Shown: one piece after another, positions 46,040-55,779 of the stretch
How the letters are laid out: the number at the start of each line of letters is the position of its first letter
Position numbering within the stretch: position 1 is the first letter of the stretch
Source: Saccopteryx bilineata
Taxonomy: Eukaryota > Chordata > Mammalia > Chiroptera > Emballonuridae
Reading direction: 5' to 3'
Assembly (NCBI RefSeq): GCF_036850765.1
Contig: NC_089493.1
Span: 298,212,349-298,276,348, forward strand
Length of the DNA stretch: 64,000 nt
Position numbers and translations under genes: made by a program
Notes under the pieces: model-generated
Told to the model about the DNA's origin: nothing
The model's input: only the letters and a program-made list of their open reading frames with translations
Databases searched by the model: none

Positions 46040-46345
46040 TTTATAACAAAGTACTATAGACCAAGTACAGCAACAAGTTCTAGAGCCCGGAAGTTCAAGA
46101 GCAGGGCACCGGCAGGGTTGGGGTCTGGTGAGAGTTCTCTTCCAGGGTGCAGATAGCTGACTTTGCTCTGTGCCCACACTGGGTGGAAAGAGGGAGGTCT
46201 GTGGGGTCTCTTTGATCAGAGCGATCGTCCCACTCACAAGGGCTGCGCCCTCCTGAACCCATCACTTCCCAAAGACCCCACCTCCAAACACCGTCACTTT
46301 GGGGGTTTAGAACTTCAACATAAGAATTTGGGGGCAGCAGTTCTC
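46040..46345 (+). repeat. Ancient interspersed repeat, family not named
   Basis: TAACAAAGTACTATAGACC, CAGGGTTGGGGTCTGGTGAG, CTTTGCTCTGTGCCCACACT and AACTTCAACATAAGAATTTG form the order of a widespread old mammalian repeat I recognise but cannot confidently name. Confidence 0.45.
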
Positions 46346-47085
46346 TGCACGGGGGGTGGTTGAGCACAGCAGCAGCGGCCCGAGCTGGGAATGGCGACCA
46401 GAGCCTCAGACCACTGAGGATGAAGACCTTGGTCAGCCCCCAGGTAAAGCACTGAAAATATGACAGTAAAACTTATTCCAAGAAAATGCATAAATGTCCA
46501 TTGTCTTCTTATTCACTCAACATGCCTGTAGGACAGTTCTTGTGTGCAAGACACAGAAATGGCCCTGGTGAATTAAGCAGTAAAAGTGTTTAGTAGAAAG
46601 AGATGGAAGGACTTCTGGAATCATCTGTACCCGGGGGCGTCGGGAGGAGGACGGGCCAGAGAAAACACACCGCATGGCTGGTTCTAGCTTCTCTTGCTGA
46701 CACCTCTCTTCTGTTCCAGGCCTTCTCTTTCTCCTCCCTCTATTGCTGGTTTTTTTCCCTTGTCCTGACTCACTTCCCCGTCCTTGCCTACGTCCCCATT
46801 ACATAACTGTCCCCTCTCTCAGGGCCCTTATGTAACTCAAGTCACTCAGACTCTTGTCCGCCTCGCACGCTCTCCTCAGCCTGGCCTGTCTGGCACCATC
46901 CCTCACCGTTGACCAGGCCCAGCCCTCAGCAAGGAGCGTGAACAGGGGGAGGAGGGAGAGGGAAAAAAAAGGGGGAGAGGATAGGGAGGGAACAGGGGAG
47001 GGGACAGGAGAGGGACAGGAGGGTCGGGGAGGCCACTACCAGCCCCAGGGATTAGGCTAGACAAGCCTTGACTGGCAGGAAGGAG
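46346..47085. other. Intergenic sequence, no gene
   Basis: Unique-looking sequence with a GA-rich tract at 46940-47020 (GGGAGAGG-type units). No gene recognised. Confidence 0.4.
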
Positions 47086-47093
47086 CTCTAGAG

Positions 47094-47391
47094 CAGTGGT
47101 CCCCAACCCCTGGGTCGCAGACCGGTACTGGTCCATGGGCCATTTGGTACCAGTCCACAGAGAAAGAGTAAATAACTTACATTATTTCTGTTTTATTTAT
47201 ATTTAAGTCTGAACAATGTTTTATTTTTTTTTAATGACCAGATTCCCTCTGTTATGTTCATCTAAGACTCACTCTTGACGCTTGTCTCGGTCACGTGATA
47301 CATTTATCTGTCCCACCCTAAAGGCCGGTCTGTGAAAATATTTTCTGACATTAAACCGGTCTGTGGCCCAAAAAAGGGTTAGGGACCACTG
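47094..47391. mobile_element. Non-autonomous hAT DNA transposon, 298 bp
   Basis: The ends are inverted repeats: CAGTGGTCCCCAACCC at the left, and the reverse complement of the right end is CAGTGGTCCCTAACCC. A perfect 8-bp target duplication CTCTAGAG flanks it (47086-47093 and 47392-47399). These are hallmarks of hAT elements. There is no transposase frame, so it needed one supplied in trans. The internal sequence has CGGTACTGGTCCATGGGCC and CGGTCTGTGGCCC near the ends. Confidence 0.93.
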
Positions 47392-47670
47392 CTCTAGAGG
47401 ACCCTCCTGTACACAAAGCCCTGACCCCACGGCCTGTTGTCAGGGGACTCAAGAGGGTTTTCTGATAATCACCCTCTCTGTGCCTCAACGTCCACTTCTG
47501 TAAGATGGAGACGACTAGATCTGCACCTTCACATTTACTGCAGCACGATTCACCATTGCCGAGACATGGAAGTGACCTACGTGTCCACAGACGGACGAAA
47601 CGGGTACAGAAAAAATGTGGACATGTTTGTGCAACGGAATAATATTCAACCTTAAAAAAGAAAAAAAAAG

Positions 47671-48068
47671 GCCCTGGCCGGTTGGCTCAGCGGTAGAGCG
47701 TCAGCCTGGCGTGAGGGGGACCCAGGTTCGATTCCCAGCCAGGGCACACAGGAGAAGCGCCCATCTGCTTCTCCACCCCCCTCCCCTCCTTCCTCTCTGT
47801 CTCTCTCTTCCCCTCCCGCAGCCAAGGCTCCATTGGAGCAGAGATGGCCCAGGCGCTGGGGATGGCTCCTTGGCCTCTGCCCCAGGCACTAGAGTGGCTC
47901 TGGTCGAGGCAGAGCGATGCCCCCTCCCAGGGGCAGACCATCGCCCCCTGGTGGGCGTGCCGGGTAGATCCCGGTCGGGCGCATGCGGGAGTCTGTCTGA
48001 CTGTCTCTCCCCAGTTCCAGCTTCAGAAAAATACAAAAAAAAAAAAGAAAAGAAAAAAAAAAAAAAAA
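47671..48068 (+). mobile_element. tRNA-derived bat SINE (CCCTGGCCGG type), inside L1
   Basis: Complete copy, GCCCTGGCCGGTTGGCTCAG to CAGCTTCAGAAAAATACAAA plus A tail. The B box is GGTTCGATTCC. A CTCF-core match lies at 47942-47954 on the minus strand. Confidence 0.94.
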
Positions 48069-48386
48069 CGGGAATCCTGTCACTCTCAACAGCACAGACA
48101 GACCTGGAGGACATTAAGCCAAGTGATACAAGTTAGACACAGAAAACCAAATACTGTACAGTCTCACTTAGATGTGGAATCTGAACGAGTTGAACTGATA
48201 GACACAGGGAGTGGCCTAGTGGTGACCAAGGGGGCAGAGGGTTTGGTGGGCAAGATGTGGCTCGGAGGATGCAAACCTCCAGTTATCAGATACACAAGTT
48301 CTGGGAATCTAATGACGACTGTCGTTAAAAAATTGTATTGTATGCTTGAAAGTCACTGAGAATAGATGCAAGTGTTTTGAGCACAA

Positions 48387-48414
48387 ATCATCATCGTCAT
48401 CATCATCATCATCA
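48387..48414. repeat. (ATC)n microsatellite
   Basis: About nine ATC/GTC units. Confidence 0.85.
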
Positions 48415-48683
48415 CCAGCACGTGAGGTGATACATGTCTTAACTAGCTTGATTGTGGTATTTATTTCACAGTGTATTCCTCTATCAAATCACCACTTTGG
48501 ACACCTTAAATATATATGATTTTTATTTGCTATTTATACCTCAAAAAAGGTGGGCATGGGACAAGGATGAGCAACAGACAAGGTTTCTGCTCTCGCTGAG
48601 CTGAGAGCTATGCTCTGCATACAGTAGCCACTACCCACATGAGGCTATTTAAAAATTCAAATTAACTAAAAATAAACAAAACT

Positions 48684-48895
48684 GGCCTAACCTATGGTGG
48701 CACAGTGGATAAAGCATCGACCTGGGATGCTGAGGACACCAGTTCAAAACCCTGGGCTTGGCCAGACAAGACACAAACAAGAAGCAACTGCTATGAGTTG
48801 AAGCTTCCTGCTCCTCCCTCTCTTTCTCTCTCTCCCTGTCTCTCTCTCTCTCTCTAAAACCAATAAACAAAAATTATTTTTAATTAAAAATAAAT
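48684..48895 (+). mobile_element. Short bat SINE (CCTAACCTATGGTGG variant)
   Basis: GCCTAACCTATGGTGGCACA head, AGTTCAAAACCCTGGGCTTG, TTGAAGCTTCCTGCTCCTCC, CT stretch and CTCTAAAACCAATAAACAAA tail. It has more substitutions than the other copies, so is probably older. Confidence 0.88.
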
Positions 48896-49088
48896 AAATC
48901 TAAAAGTCATACTAGTTCCACAATCATGCTAGTCACATATAAAGTGCTCAACCGTGACCTGTAGCTAGTGGCTCGCGTACCAGACATCATTCAGATGGAA
49001 CACTTCCAATTACTGCAGAGAGTCCTTAGCGCTGAGATGCAGTCTAGCTGGGGAGACGGAACTCAACAAACAGCTAGACAGACACCTG

Positions 49089-49547
49089 ATGACACACCAC
49101 GACATTCACCAGTGGGAAGCCGTGGGCCGTGCCATCTCTATGACACACCACGACATTCACCAGTGGGAAGCCGTGGGCCGTGCCTTCTCTATGACACACC
49201 ACGACATTCACCAGTGGGAAGCCGTGGGCCGTGCCTTCTCTATGACACACCACGACATTCACCAGTGGGAAGCCGTGGGCCGTGCCATCTCTATGACACA
49301 CCACGACATTCACCAGTGGGAAGCCGTGGGCCGTGCCTTCTCTATGACACACCACGACATTCACCAGTGGGAAGCCGTGGGCCGTGCCATCTCTATGACA
49401 CACCACGACATTCACCAGTGGGAAGCCGTGGGCCGTGCCATCTCTATGACACACCACGACATTCACCAGTGGGAAGCCGTGGGCCGTGCCATCTCTATGA
49501 CACACCACGACATTCACCAGTGGGAAGCCGTGGGCTGTGCCATCTCT
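49089..49547. repeat. 51-bp minisatellite, 9 units
   Basis: Nine almost identical 51-bp units beginning ATGACACACCACGACATTCA. The only frequent variation is GCCATCTCT versus GCCTTCTCT, in the order A,T,T,A,T,A,A,A,A, plus GGGCTGTG in the last unit. Because 51 is a multiple of 3, more than one frame stays open on each strand (for example a 17-residue MTHHDIHQWEAVGRAIS unit). There is no splice or start context for a gene. Confidence 0.97.
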
Positions 49548-49759
49548 ATGTTCAGGTGAGGCGTAGAACCAGGAACCTCCATTTTTCACTCCCCCAAAGT
49601 GGATGGAGCATCTGAGAGCCTGGCATGGCTCCGGGTACCTCCTAGAGCTGTTCTCCCCAGGGCTGGAGACCGAAAGAGCCCTCCAAGGACAGGAGGCTCA
49701 CACTTGACGATGTGTGACCTTGCAACAAGGGACACCTGGTTTAGCTAGCGGCTGGGAGA

Positions 49760-49915
49760 AACAGCTTGGTTTGGATCACAACTCTGTCAATTGTTTGATC
49801 GTGGGCCAGTCATGAATCCCTCTTAGCCTCAGCATTTCCATCTGTAACCTGGGCTGAATAATGGTATCTGGCCGAGAGCATTGCTGGGAGGATTAAATAC
49901 TGTACTTTAAAGGAG
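49760..49915 (+). repeat. MIR-like SINE
   Basis: TTTGATCGTGGGCCAGTCAT, CTTAGCCTCAGCATTTCCAT, GTAACCTGGGCTGAATAATG and GGGAGGATTAAATAC match MIR block order. Confidence 0.75.
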
Positions 49916-49925
49916 CAAAAACCTG

Positions 49926-50100
49926 GTCTGACCTGTGATGGCGCAGTGGATAAAGCATTGACCTCGAACCCTGAGGTCACAGGTTTGAAACCCCGGGCTT
50001 GCCTGGTCAAGGCACATATGGAGTTAATGCTTCCTGCTCCTCCCTCCCTTCTTTCTCTCTCTCCTCTCTAAAATGATTAAGAAATAAAGTCTTAAAAAAA
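49926..50100 (+). mobile_element. Short bat SINE (TCTGACCTGTGATGG type)
   Basis: TCTGACCTGTGATGGCGCAG head, GGTTTGAAACCCCGGGCTTG, TTAATGCTTCCTGCTCCTCC, and TCTCTAAAATGATTAAGAAA tail. Confidence 0.9.
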
Positions 50101-51129
50101 ATTTTTTTTAATAAAAGAGAAAACCGAGTTGTGCCTGCCACACAGCAAGCACTACACAGTGATGATGACAATGCTGGTGAGGATGACGATGGTAATGATT
50201 AGCCATGGCTCCTTGACCTTCCGCGGGGGGCGATGCCCGTGTCACTCAATACCTTTCCTCTGTTTCCCTCTTCACATATCACCCTCCACTGGTCATCACA
50301 GTCAGGGGCCCTCTGTAAAAAAATAAGCCAGGAAAGGGAATATAACCACAACTAGAATATTAATCACGTCACAGTAAAGGGCTTATCACTTGCCGTGGAA
50401 ATACATGTGTGTGAAGCACTTCACATGTATTAATCCGCGTTTCATCTTCAGCACAGCCCCCACAGGCTTGAACTACTAGAATGATCTCCCTATTGCTATG
50501 AGGAAACTGAAGCTTAGAAGGTGAACCCCCCCACCCCGGTCCCTCATCTCACCTTTATACTGGAGGGAAAGGATTTCGGCGGCAGTTCCACGAGGTACCG
50601 CCAGGGGGGAGTGGCCGTCCACTTTCCAATTCCGCAGCCTGCAAATACTTAATGATCGCCTACTGTGTGCCAGGCACTGTTCTAGGCGCAGAGCGCACGT
50701 CGGCAAATCAAACGAAGTAATCATTCCGCCCTTTCCTTTCATTTTTCCTTAAAAAATAATTAAAGGTATTCGAGGGGATGCGTACCTGGCCTGACCAGCA
50801 GAAAACCGAACTGGCTGGGGGCAGGTTCGCGACCTGACTGAGGGAAGGGATGAGGACAGAAAGGTCCGTTGTCCCCAAAGATCCGTGAAGGCAACTCCCC
50901 CCAGAATGCAGTGTCATTCTGCCGCCTTCCTGCCTCCCCACGCCCCACCCCAACCGCAGGGCGGTGGGGAGCTGGGGTTATCCCCCCTCGTGTCTTGTAG
51001 GGCCTGGATGGGTTGGGGTGAGAGGTTCTCACTCTGAATAACTGGAGTTGAGTGGTACTCAAGTTCTGGGGGTGTTTAGAGGAACCCTGAAGAGTCTGGT
51101 CTGCGGGTCACCTAGGAACCAGCCCGGTG
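50101..51129. other. Sequence upstream of the CpG island, no gene
   Basis: Mostly unique sequence; 50360-50530 looks MIR-like (CTATGAGGAAACTGAAGCTT). No gene recognised. Confidence 0.45.
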
Positions 51130-52990
51130 AGAGCAACGCGTGGAGGGCAGCCTCCCAGGCACGGTCAAAGCAATGCCGCCTCAGAGGGCACGGTGAGCGA
51201 GGAGTCAAGGTACATTCTGCCGAAGCGCGAGCCTGCCAGGATCCTTCCTGCCGCCGCCGCAGGGAGGGCGCCGGTCCCGGCTGTGCGCAGAGCGTTTGCG
51301 AAGCGCAAAGATGGTGAACCAGGACCTCGGGGTGTGCGCCCCTCCCCTCGCGCGCCCCGAGACAGTGGGGGGCATGTGTGTACGGGAGTGATGTGTACGG
51401 TGTTGGTGTTGGGGATCCTGCGTTTGGACCTACAAGAGGGGTGCACCATGTGGACGTAAGAATGTGCTTGGTGGCCAAGGACGCGGGTGTTGATCCAGTG
51501 TGCGCAAAGACACAAGGACACGTGGGGAGGTGGCGAGGGGGACGAGGAGTGCGCCGAGGCGGAAAGGGCCGCATTCTGACTTGCGTGGAAGAGGCGAAGC
51601 CGCGCGGGGTGCCCGGTGGTATACCGGGGCGATGGTGACTCCGGAACGCGCGCCGCGTAATCTCTGCGTCCTGGATCTGGTGCTGGTATGTTGTGGGGAA
51701 GCTGCTGTTTAGGAACCCATGTTGGAGAGTGCCCTGCGGGGGTGGGGGGGTGTTAAAAGGCCCTCCCCACACCGGGACACTTGTGGGACTGTCCCTCCGT
51801 GTGTGTGTGCATGTTCCTGTAACTGGATCAACCTGGAGACGCGTTCGGCGCGTCTTGAGTGCTTATGACACACCGTGGACATGGGGGGAAGTGTCCCTGA
51901 ATTTGGGGTCAGAGAGAGGGTGACCTCAGTGCTGCGGCCAAGGACCGAGAAGCTTGCGCCGCTGGGTGCGCGTTACCGGCGGAGGTTGGGGTTCGGTGCG
52001 CAGAGGTTAGCCAGGCGGCGGCAGAGACTCGGCCTCCGAGGCTCCGGGGGCGGGACCCGCCGGAGGGGCGGGGCGGCGGCCGCTGCAGCTGCGCGGGCCG
52101 GGCCTGGGGGCGCCTGGCGCAGTGGCGGTTCGCTAGGGCGATGCGGTAAGGCCTGACCGGGCGCGCGCGGGGGAGGGCCGCGGCCGCGCCGCAGAAATGT
52201 GACTCGGGCGGAGGGTCACCGGGAGCGTCGGCGCTGCGGGGCCGCGGGGCGCGGTGAGTGCCAGCCATGCTGCTGGGGCGGAGGGCGCTGCGGAGACTCC
52301 AGAAACTTTTCTCACGTAGACTTGGGACCACTGGGCGGGGGGGGGGCTACTACTTCTAGTGCTTTTCTAATCCCCCCCAAGGGGCTGGTCTGTTGGGGAA
52401 GATGGGGGAGCCGAGTGCGGGGCATCTCGGAGCAGGGCGGGCAGGAGCGGAAGCTGGGGACGTCCGGGTGGGAGGGGGCGCTGTGTCCCAGGACCAGGTG
52501 GCGCTCCGAGTCTCCGAGGAGAGTGGGGGCGAGCACAGGCAGAGGGCAGCGAGCAGTAGTGTCCAGCATGCCCGAGCGACCCGTCCCGCGGGCTGAGTCG
52601 CCGGCAGGTACGTGGGGGCGGGGGGGGGGGGGCTGACCGCGGATCTGGCAGACGGAGCTGGGGGGCACAGGGGCCGGGCTTTGGGGGGGGGCTGCCGCAC
52701 CTGCCGCAGGGGTTGGGGGCCCCGCTGGAGGCCGGCGGTGGCTGCGCACTGCCGGACGGGGAGGGGACACTGCGGACAAGCGGCCGGGCTGGGGGACCCA
52801 GGAGGGGCGGCCGCACACAATGGCGGGAGGTCGGCGTTTCTGTACCGGCCGGGCTGGGGATGAGGACGAGCCCGGTGCCGCGTCCCTCTCCGTGAGGGAC
52901 ACGGGCGCCCATCCCGGGATCCCCGCCTCCCGCACTCGCCTCGGCCCGGGCGGGGCCTGGGGGGGGGGCACCGACCTTGCGGCAGAGGAG
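51130..52990 (+). promoter_or_regulatory. GPRC5B: CpG island, likely GPRC5B promoter
   Basis: Strong local rise in GC and CpG, densest at about 51930-52830. GC boxes GGGGCGGGAC (52047) and GGGGCGGGGC (52065) are visible, and no TATA box is evident. The island lies on the 5' side of the GPRC5B coding exon, about 9 kb away with no other gene between. Its direction and target are therefore inferred from position. It could be bidirectional or also drive a non-coding transcript. Confidence 0.75.
52140..52615 (+). other. Candidate 5' splice sites of the GPRC5B non-coding first exon
   Basis: Three good donors follow the GC boxes: GCG|GTAAGG (intron from 52146), GCG|GTGAGT (from 52254) and CAG|GTACGT (from 52608). 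Any of them could end the untranslated first exon. The sequence alone does not decide between them. Confidence 0.35.
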
Positions 52991-53057
52991 CGCCCCAGCG
53001 CAACTCACGGTGCACCCCCAGCCCGGCTCAGACACACGCGCGCAGGCCTCGGCAACC

Positions 53058-53390
53058 CACTCACACACACACACACTCACTCACACTCACACACTCACAC
53101 ACACATACACTCTCACACTCTCACACACACACACACATACACACACTCACACACACACACACACTCATACACTCACACACACTCACACACACTCACACAC
53201 ACTCACACACACATACACTCTCACACACTCACACTCACACACACACTCACACACACACACTCACACACTCTCACACACACACACACTTACACACACACTC
53301 ACACACACTCACACACACACTCACACACACTCACTCACACACACACTCACACACACTCACTCACACACACACACACACACATACACACAC
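53058..53390. repeat. Compound (CA)n/(TCACAC)n microsatellite
   Basis: Over 330 bases of CA units broken by regular TCAC and ATAC interruptions, giving roughly 8-14 bp sub-periods. Open frames of Thr/His/Ser repeats are artefacts. It starts within about 100 bases of the CpG island edge. Confidence 0.97.
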
Positions 53391-53665
53391 TGCCCCCCCC
53401 CCCCTTTGCTAAGGGGGCGGCTCCTACAAGCTCCAACACAGGCCCCTGAGGAGTGGCGGGCAGCGGTGTCCAGGCTGGGGCCCCGGCACACGCGCCACCT
53501 TGGCTGCCCCACTACGCCAGGTTGAAGTGGGGGGGCCCGGGGGCACCTGAGCAGAGCCCGGGAGGGACTGGGGGGCTCTTCGAAAGCCTTAACGAAGTTA
53601 GTGAGGGAGACTTCAGCCCGGAAATTCAACCAGAGAGACTGACTGGATTTAGAGAAATTTTCCTC

Positions 53666-53692
53666 GGGGTGGGGGTGGGGGTGGGGGCGGGC
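53666..53692 (+). repeat. (GGGGGT)n G-quadruplex-type tract
   Basis: Four runs of four or five G separated by single T or C bases. Confidence 0.9.
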
Positions 53693-53723
53693 TGTCGGAG
53701 GATTCGGACTTGAGTTGAACTGC

Positions 53724-53752
53724 ATGCAAATGAATGTAAATAGGATGCAAAT
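53724..53752 (+). promoter_or_regulatory. Pair of octamer (POU-factor) motifs
   Basis: ATGCAAAT occurs twice in the same orientation, at 53724-53731 and 53745-53752, 21 bp apart (two helical turns). It is the consensus for POU/OCT proteins. Its position early in the inferred first intron of GPRC5B would suit an enhancer; function is inference. Confidence 0.35.
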
Positions 53753-54869
53753 TGGCGTCTGCGGTCTGGGAACCCTCCACCCGGCCGGTTCTGTTTTGAG
53801 ACCGGTGTGAACGTGTCCTATCTGTTCCCTGCTGTAAGTCGGGGAAAAGAGGGGGACAGCTTAGTTGGGAAGGGAAGAAGATGGAAGCGGGAAGGAGTTG
53901 CCATTTGAGGCACAGCCAGCAAGACAGGTGGTCTTGTTAGAAAGAGCAACTCAACATCTTCGTTTATTCGTTTGTTATGCCAGTAAGTGTGCCAGCCGCC
54001 GGACTGGGGGGGGGGAGACCCGGGGGGAAGGGGTGACCCCAGGGGGGTTGTGACCCCAGCAGGGAGGTGGGCGAGGAAACACTGAACGAGTCAGTATAGA
54101 GTAAGACCGTAACTTCCTTCCGATTCGTGTAAAGGCTACCAGGAAAACTAAGTAGGGCGCTGTTAGAGGGGTCAGGGTTTGTTATGTACAAGGGGAGACT
54201 GTTCTGGGAGTGACGTTTTAGGGGAGGCCCCCTCCTGCAAGATGCCCCCCACCCCACCCCCCAGCGCGCACGGGGAGATCTTGGGGAGAAAACCCTGCAA
54301 ATGCAACGGCTTAGAGATGGGAATGAAGTTAGAAGGACTGAACAAAGGCCGTTGCGGCTGCAGCTCCTGGGATGTATGTATGTGGCCGGGGGTGGAAGAG
54401 CTGGATCGTGCAGACCTGGGTCTTGTGGGCCACAGAAAGGACTTTGGGTTTTATTCTCCTTGGGCCAGTGACCCCCCCTCCCTTAGGGAGTTTTGAGTGG
54501 GGAGTCATGGGATCTGGTTTTTAAAAGCTCTTCCAACCTCCACAAGGACACAGAAAGCAGCTTCTCCTCCATTCTGCCTCTGGAGATCGTGGGGTGCGGG
54601 GGGCCCCCTAGGATCCTTGTGCAGCTTGCTGGGCTGTTGGAGGGACCGCGATGGGCCTGGTCAGCCCTGTCCATGCACTCAAGGAGTGGCTCAAGATTTA
54701 AAATCCACGCCTCACTTTTAAACAGTTCTTGCCCTCCCCCAAGCAACCCCCACCCAGAGCCCACGGGGCCTCGTAAACACTTCCACCCAGAGCTTCCTAG
54801 GGGTTCTTCGTCCCATTTTCTCCTCAGAATTACAGCCCAAGAGGAACCATCCAGCCCAACGGAGCAGCC

Positions 54870-54990
54870 AAGGATGCACTTTGCATTTAAATGATTGCTT
54901 TTATTTACAAGATCAGAGCTGCTTTGCATATTCATGTGCAAAGGGCTCCTGTTCCGGCAACCTTATTTACTGACCTTTGAGGTGATTAAA
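54870..54990. promoter_or_regulatory. Candidate intronic enhancer cluster
   Basis: Contains the inverted repeat CTTTGCA (54922-54928) and TGCAAAG (54937-54943) with an 8-bp spacer, a TTTGCATTTAAATGATTGC stretch just upstream, and TGACCTTTGAGGTGATTAAA downstream, which resembles a nuclear-receptor half-site arrangement next to a homeodomain-type site. AT-rich against GC-rich surroundings. Function inferred from motifs only. Confidence 0.3.
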
Positions 54991-55430
54991 TTCGAGGTCC
55001 CCAAACAGACTTTGGTGGTCTGGGCAGTGTTGGGAAAGGAAGATGATAAAATACTAGTGTCGCTTGGAAAGATAACCGAGGGAGAGATTGTGGAAAGAGC
55101 TTCGTGTCAGGAAACCTTGTAACAGTTTCCTCCGGCCCAAGCAGGAAGCTCACCAGCAGCTCTTCGGGGGAGTGGGCTGGGGCAGAGTGTCAGGCTGGGG
55201 TGCTGGGAAGCGGGCTCTGCAGCCCCTCCTGGGTCCTGCCAGGCACCGGGGGGTGGGGGAGTGTCAAACTACAGGTGCCAAACCAGGGGTGCTGTAGAAA
55301 GGCCTTGAGGTCAGGATTTGGGAGAAATGGGTTCTAGCCCCAACATGGCCCGTAAATTCCAGTAAGCCTCAGGCCAAGCAGGACTGTGGGAACCAGGATT
55401 GTCTTTTTAATAAGCAGGAACCCTCTAGAC

Positions 55431-55761
55431 CATGTGTCCCCAAACTCTTTACACAGGGGGCCAGTTCATTGTCCCTCAGACCGTTGGAGGGCCAGACTAT
55501 AAAAAAAACTATGAACAAATCCCTATGCACACTGCACATATCTTATTTTAAAGTAAAAAAACAAAACGGGAACAAATACAATATTTAAAATAAAGAACAA
55601 GTAAATTTAAATCAACAAACTGACCAGTATTTCAATGGGAACTATGCTCCTCTCACTGACCACCAATGAAAGAGGTGCCCCTTCTGAAAGTGCGGTGGGG
55701 GCTGGATAAATGGCCTCAGGGGGCCGCATGCGGCCCGAGGGCCATAGTTTGGGGACCCCTG
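55431..55761. mobile_element. Non-autonomous hAT DNA transposon, 331 bp
   Basis: Terminal inverted repeats CATGTGTCCCCAAACT and, from the right end, CAGGGGTCCCCAAACT. A perfect 8-bp target duplication CTCTAGAC flanks it (55423-55430 and 55762-55769). A 16-bp perfect palindrome GGGCCGCATGCGGCCC lies at 55721-55736, near the right end. There is no transposase frame. It belongs to a different subfamily from the element at 47094. Confidence 0.93.
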
Positions 55762-55779
55762 CTCTAGACCCTGTGTGCC

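Larger units (their letters stand above)
47520..48540 (+). mobile_element. L1 3' part, interrupted by a SINE
   Basis: CACATTTACTGCAGCACGAT, GTGTCCACAGACGGACGAAA and ACGGAATAATATTCAACC before the SINE, and GACCTGGAGGACATTAAGCC, ACTGTACAGTCTCACTTAGA and AGTGGCCTAGTGGTGACCAA after it, read as an L1 ORF2 end and 3' UTR. The SINE inserted between them. Confidence 0.8.

Noticed and set aside
49089..49547. CRISPR-like array
   Set aside because: Units are contiguous identical 51-mers without unique spacers, in a mammalian genome.
48968..49615. Open frame with a 17- or 34-residue repeat unit
   Set aside because: Explained by the 51-bp tandem repeat; the flanking sequence has no coding character and both strands are open.
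52820..53525. His/Thr/Ser-rich open frames
   Set aside because: Translation of the CA microsatellite.
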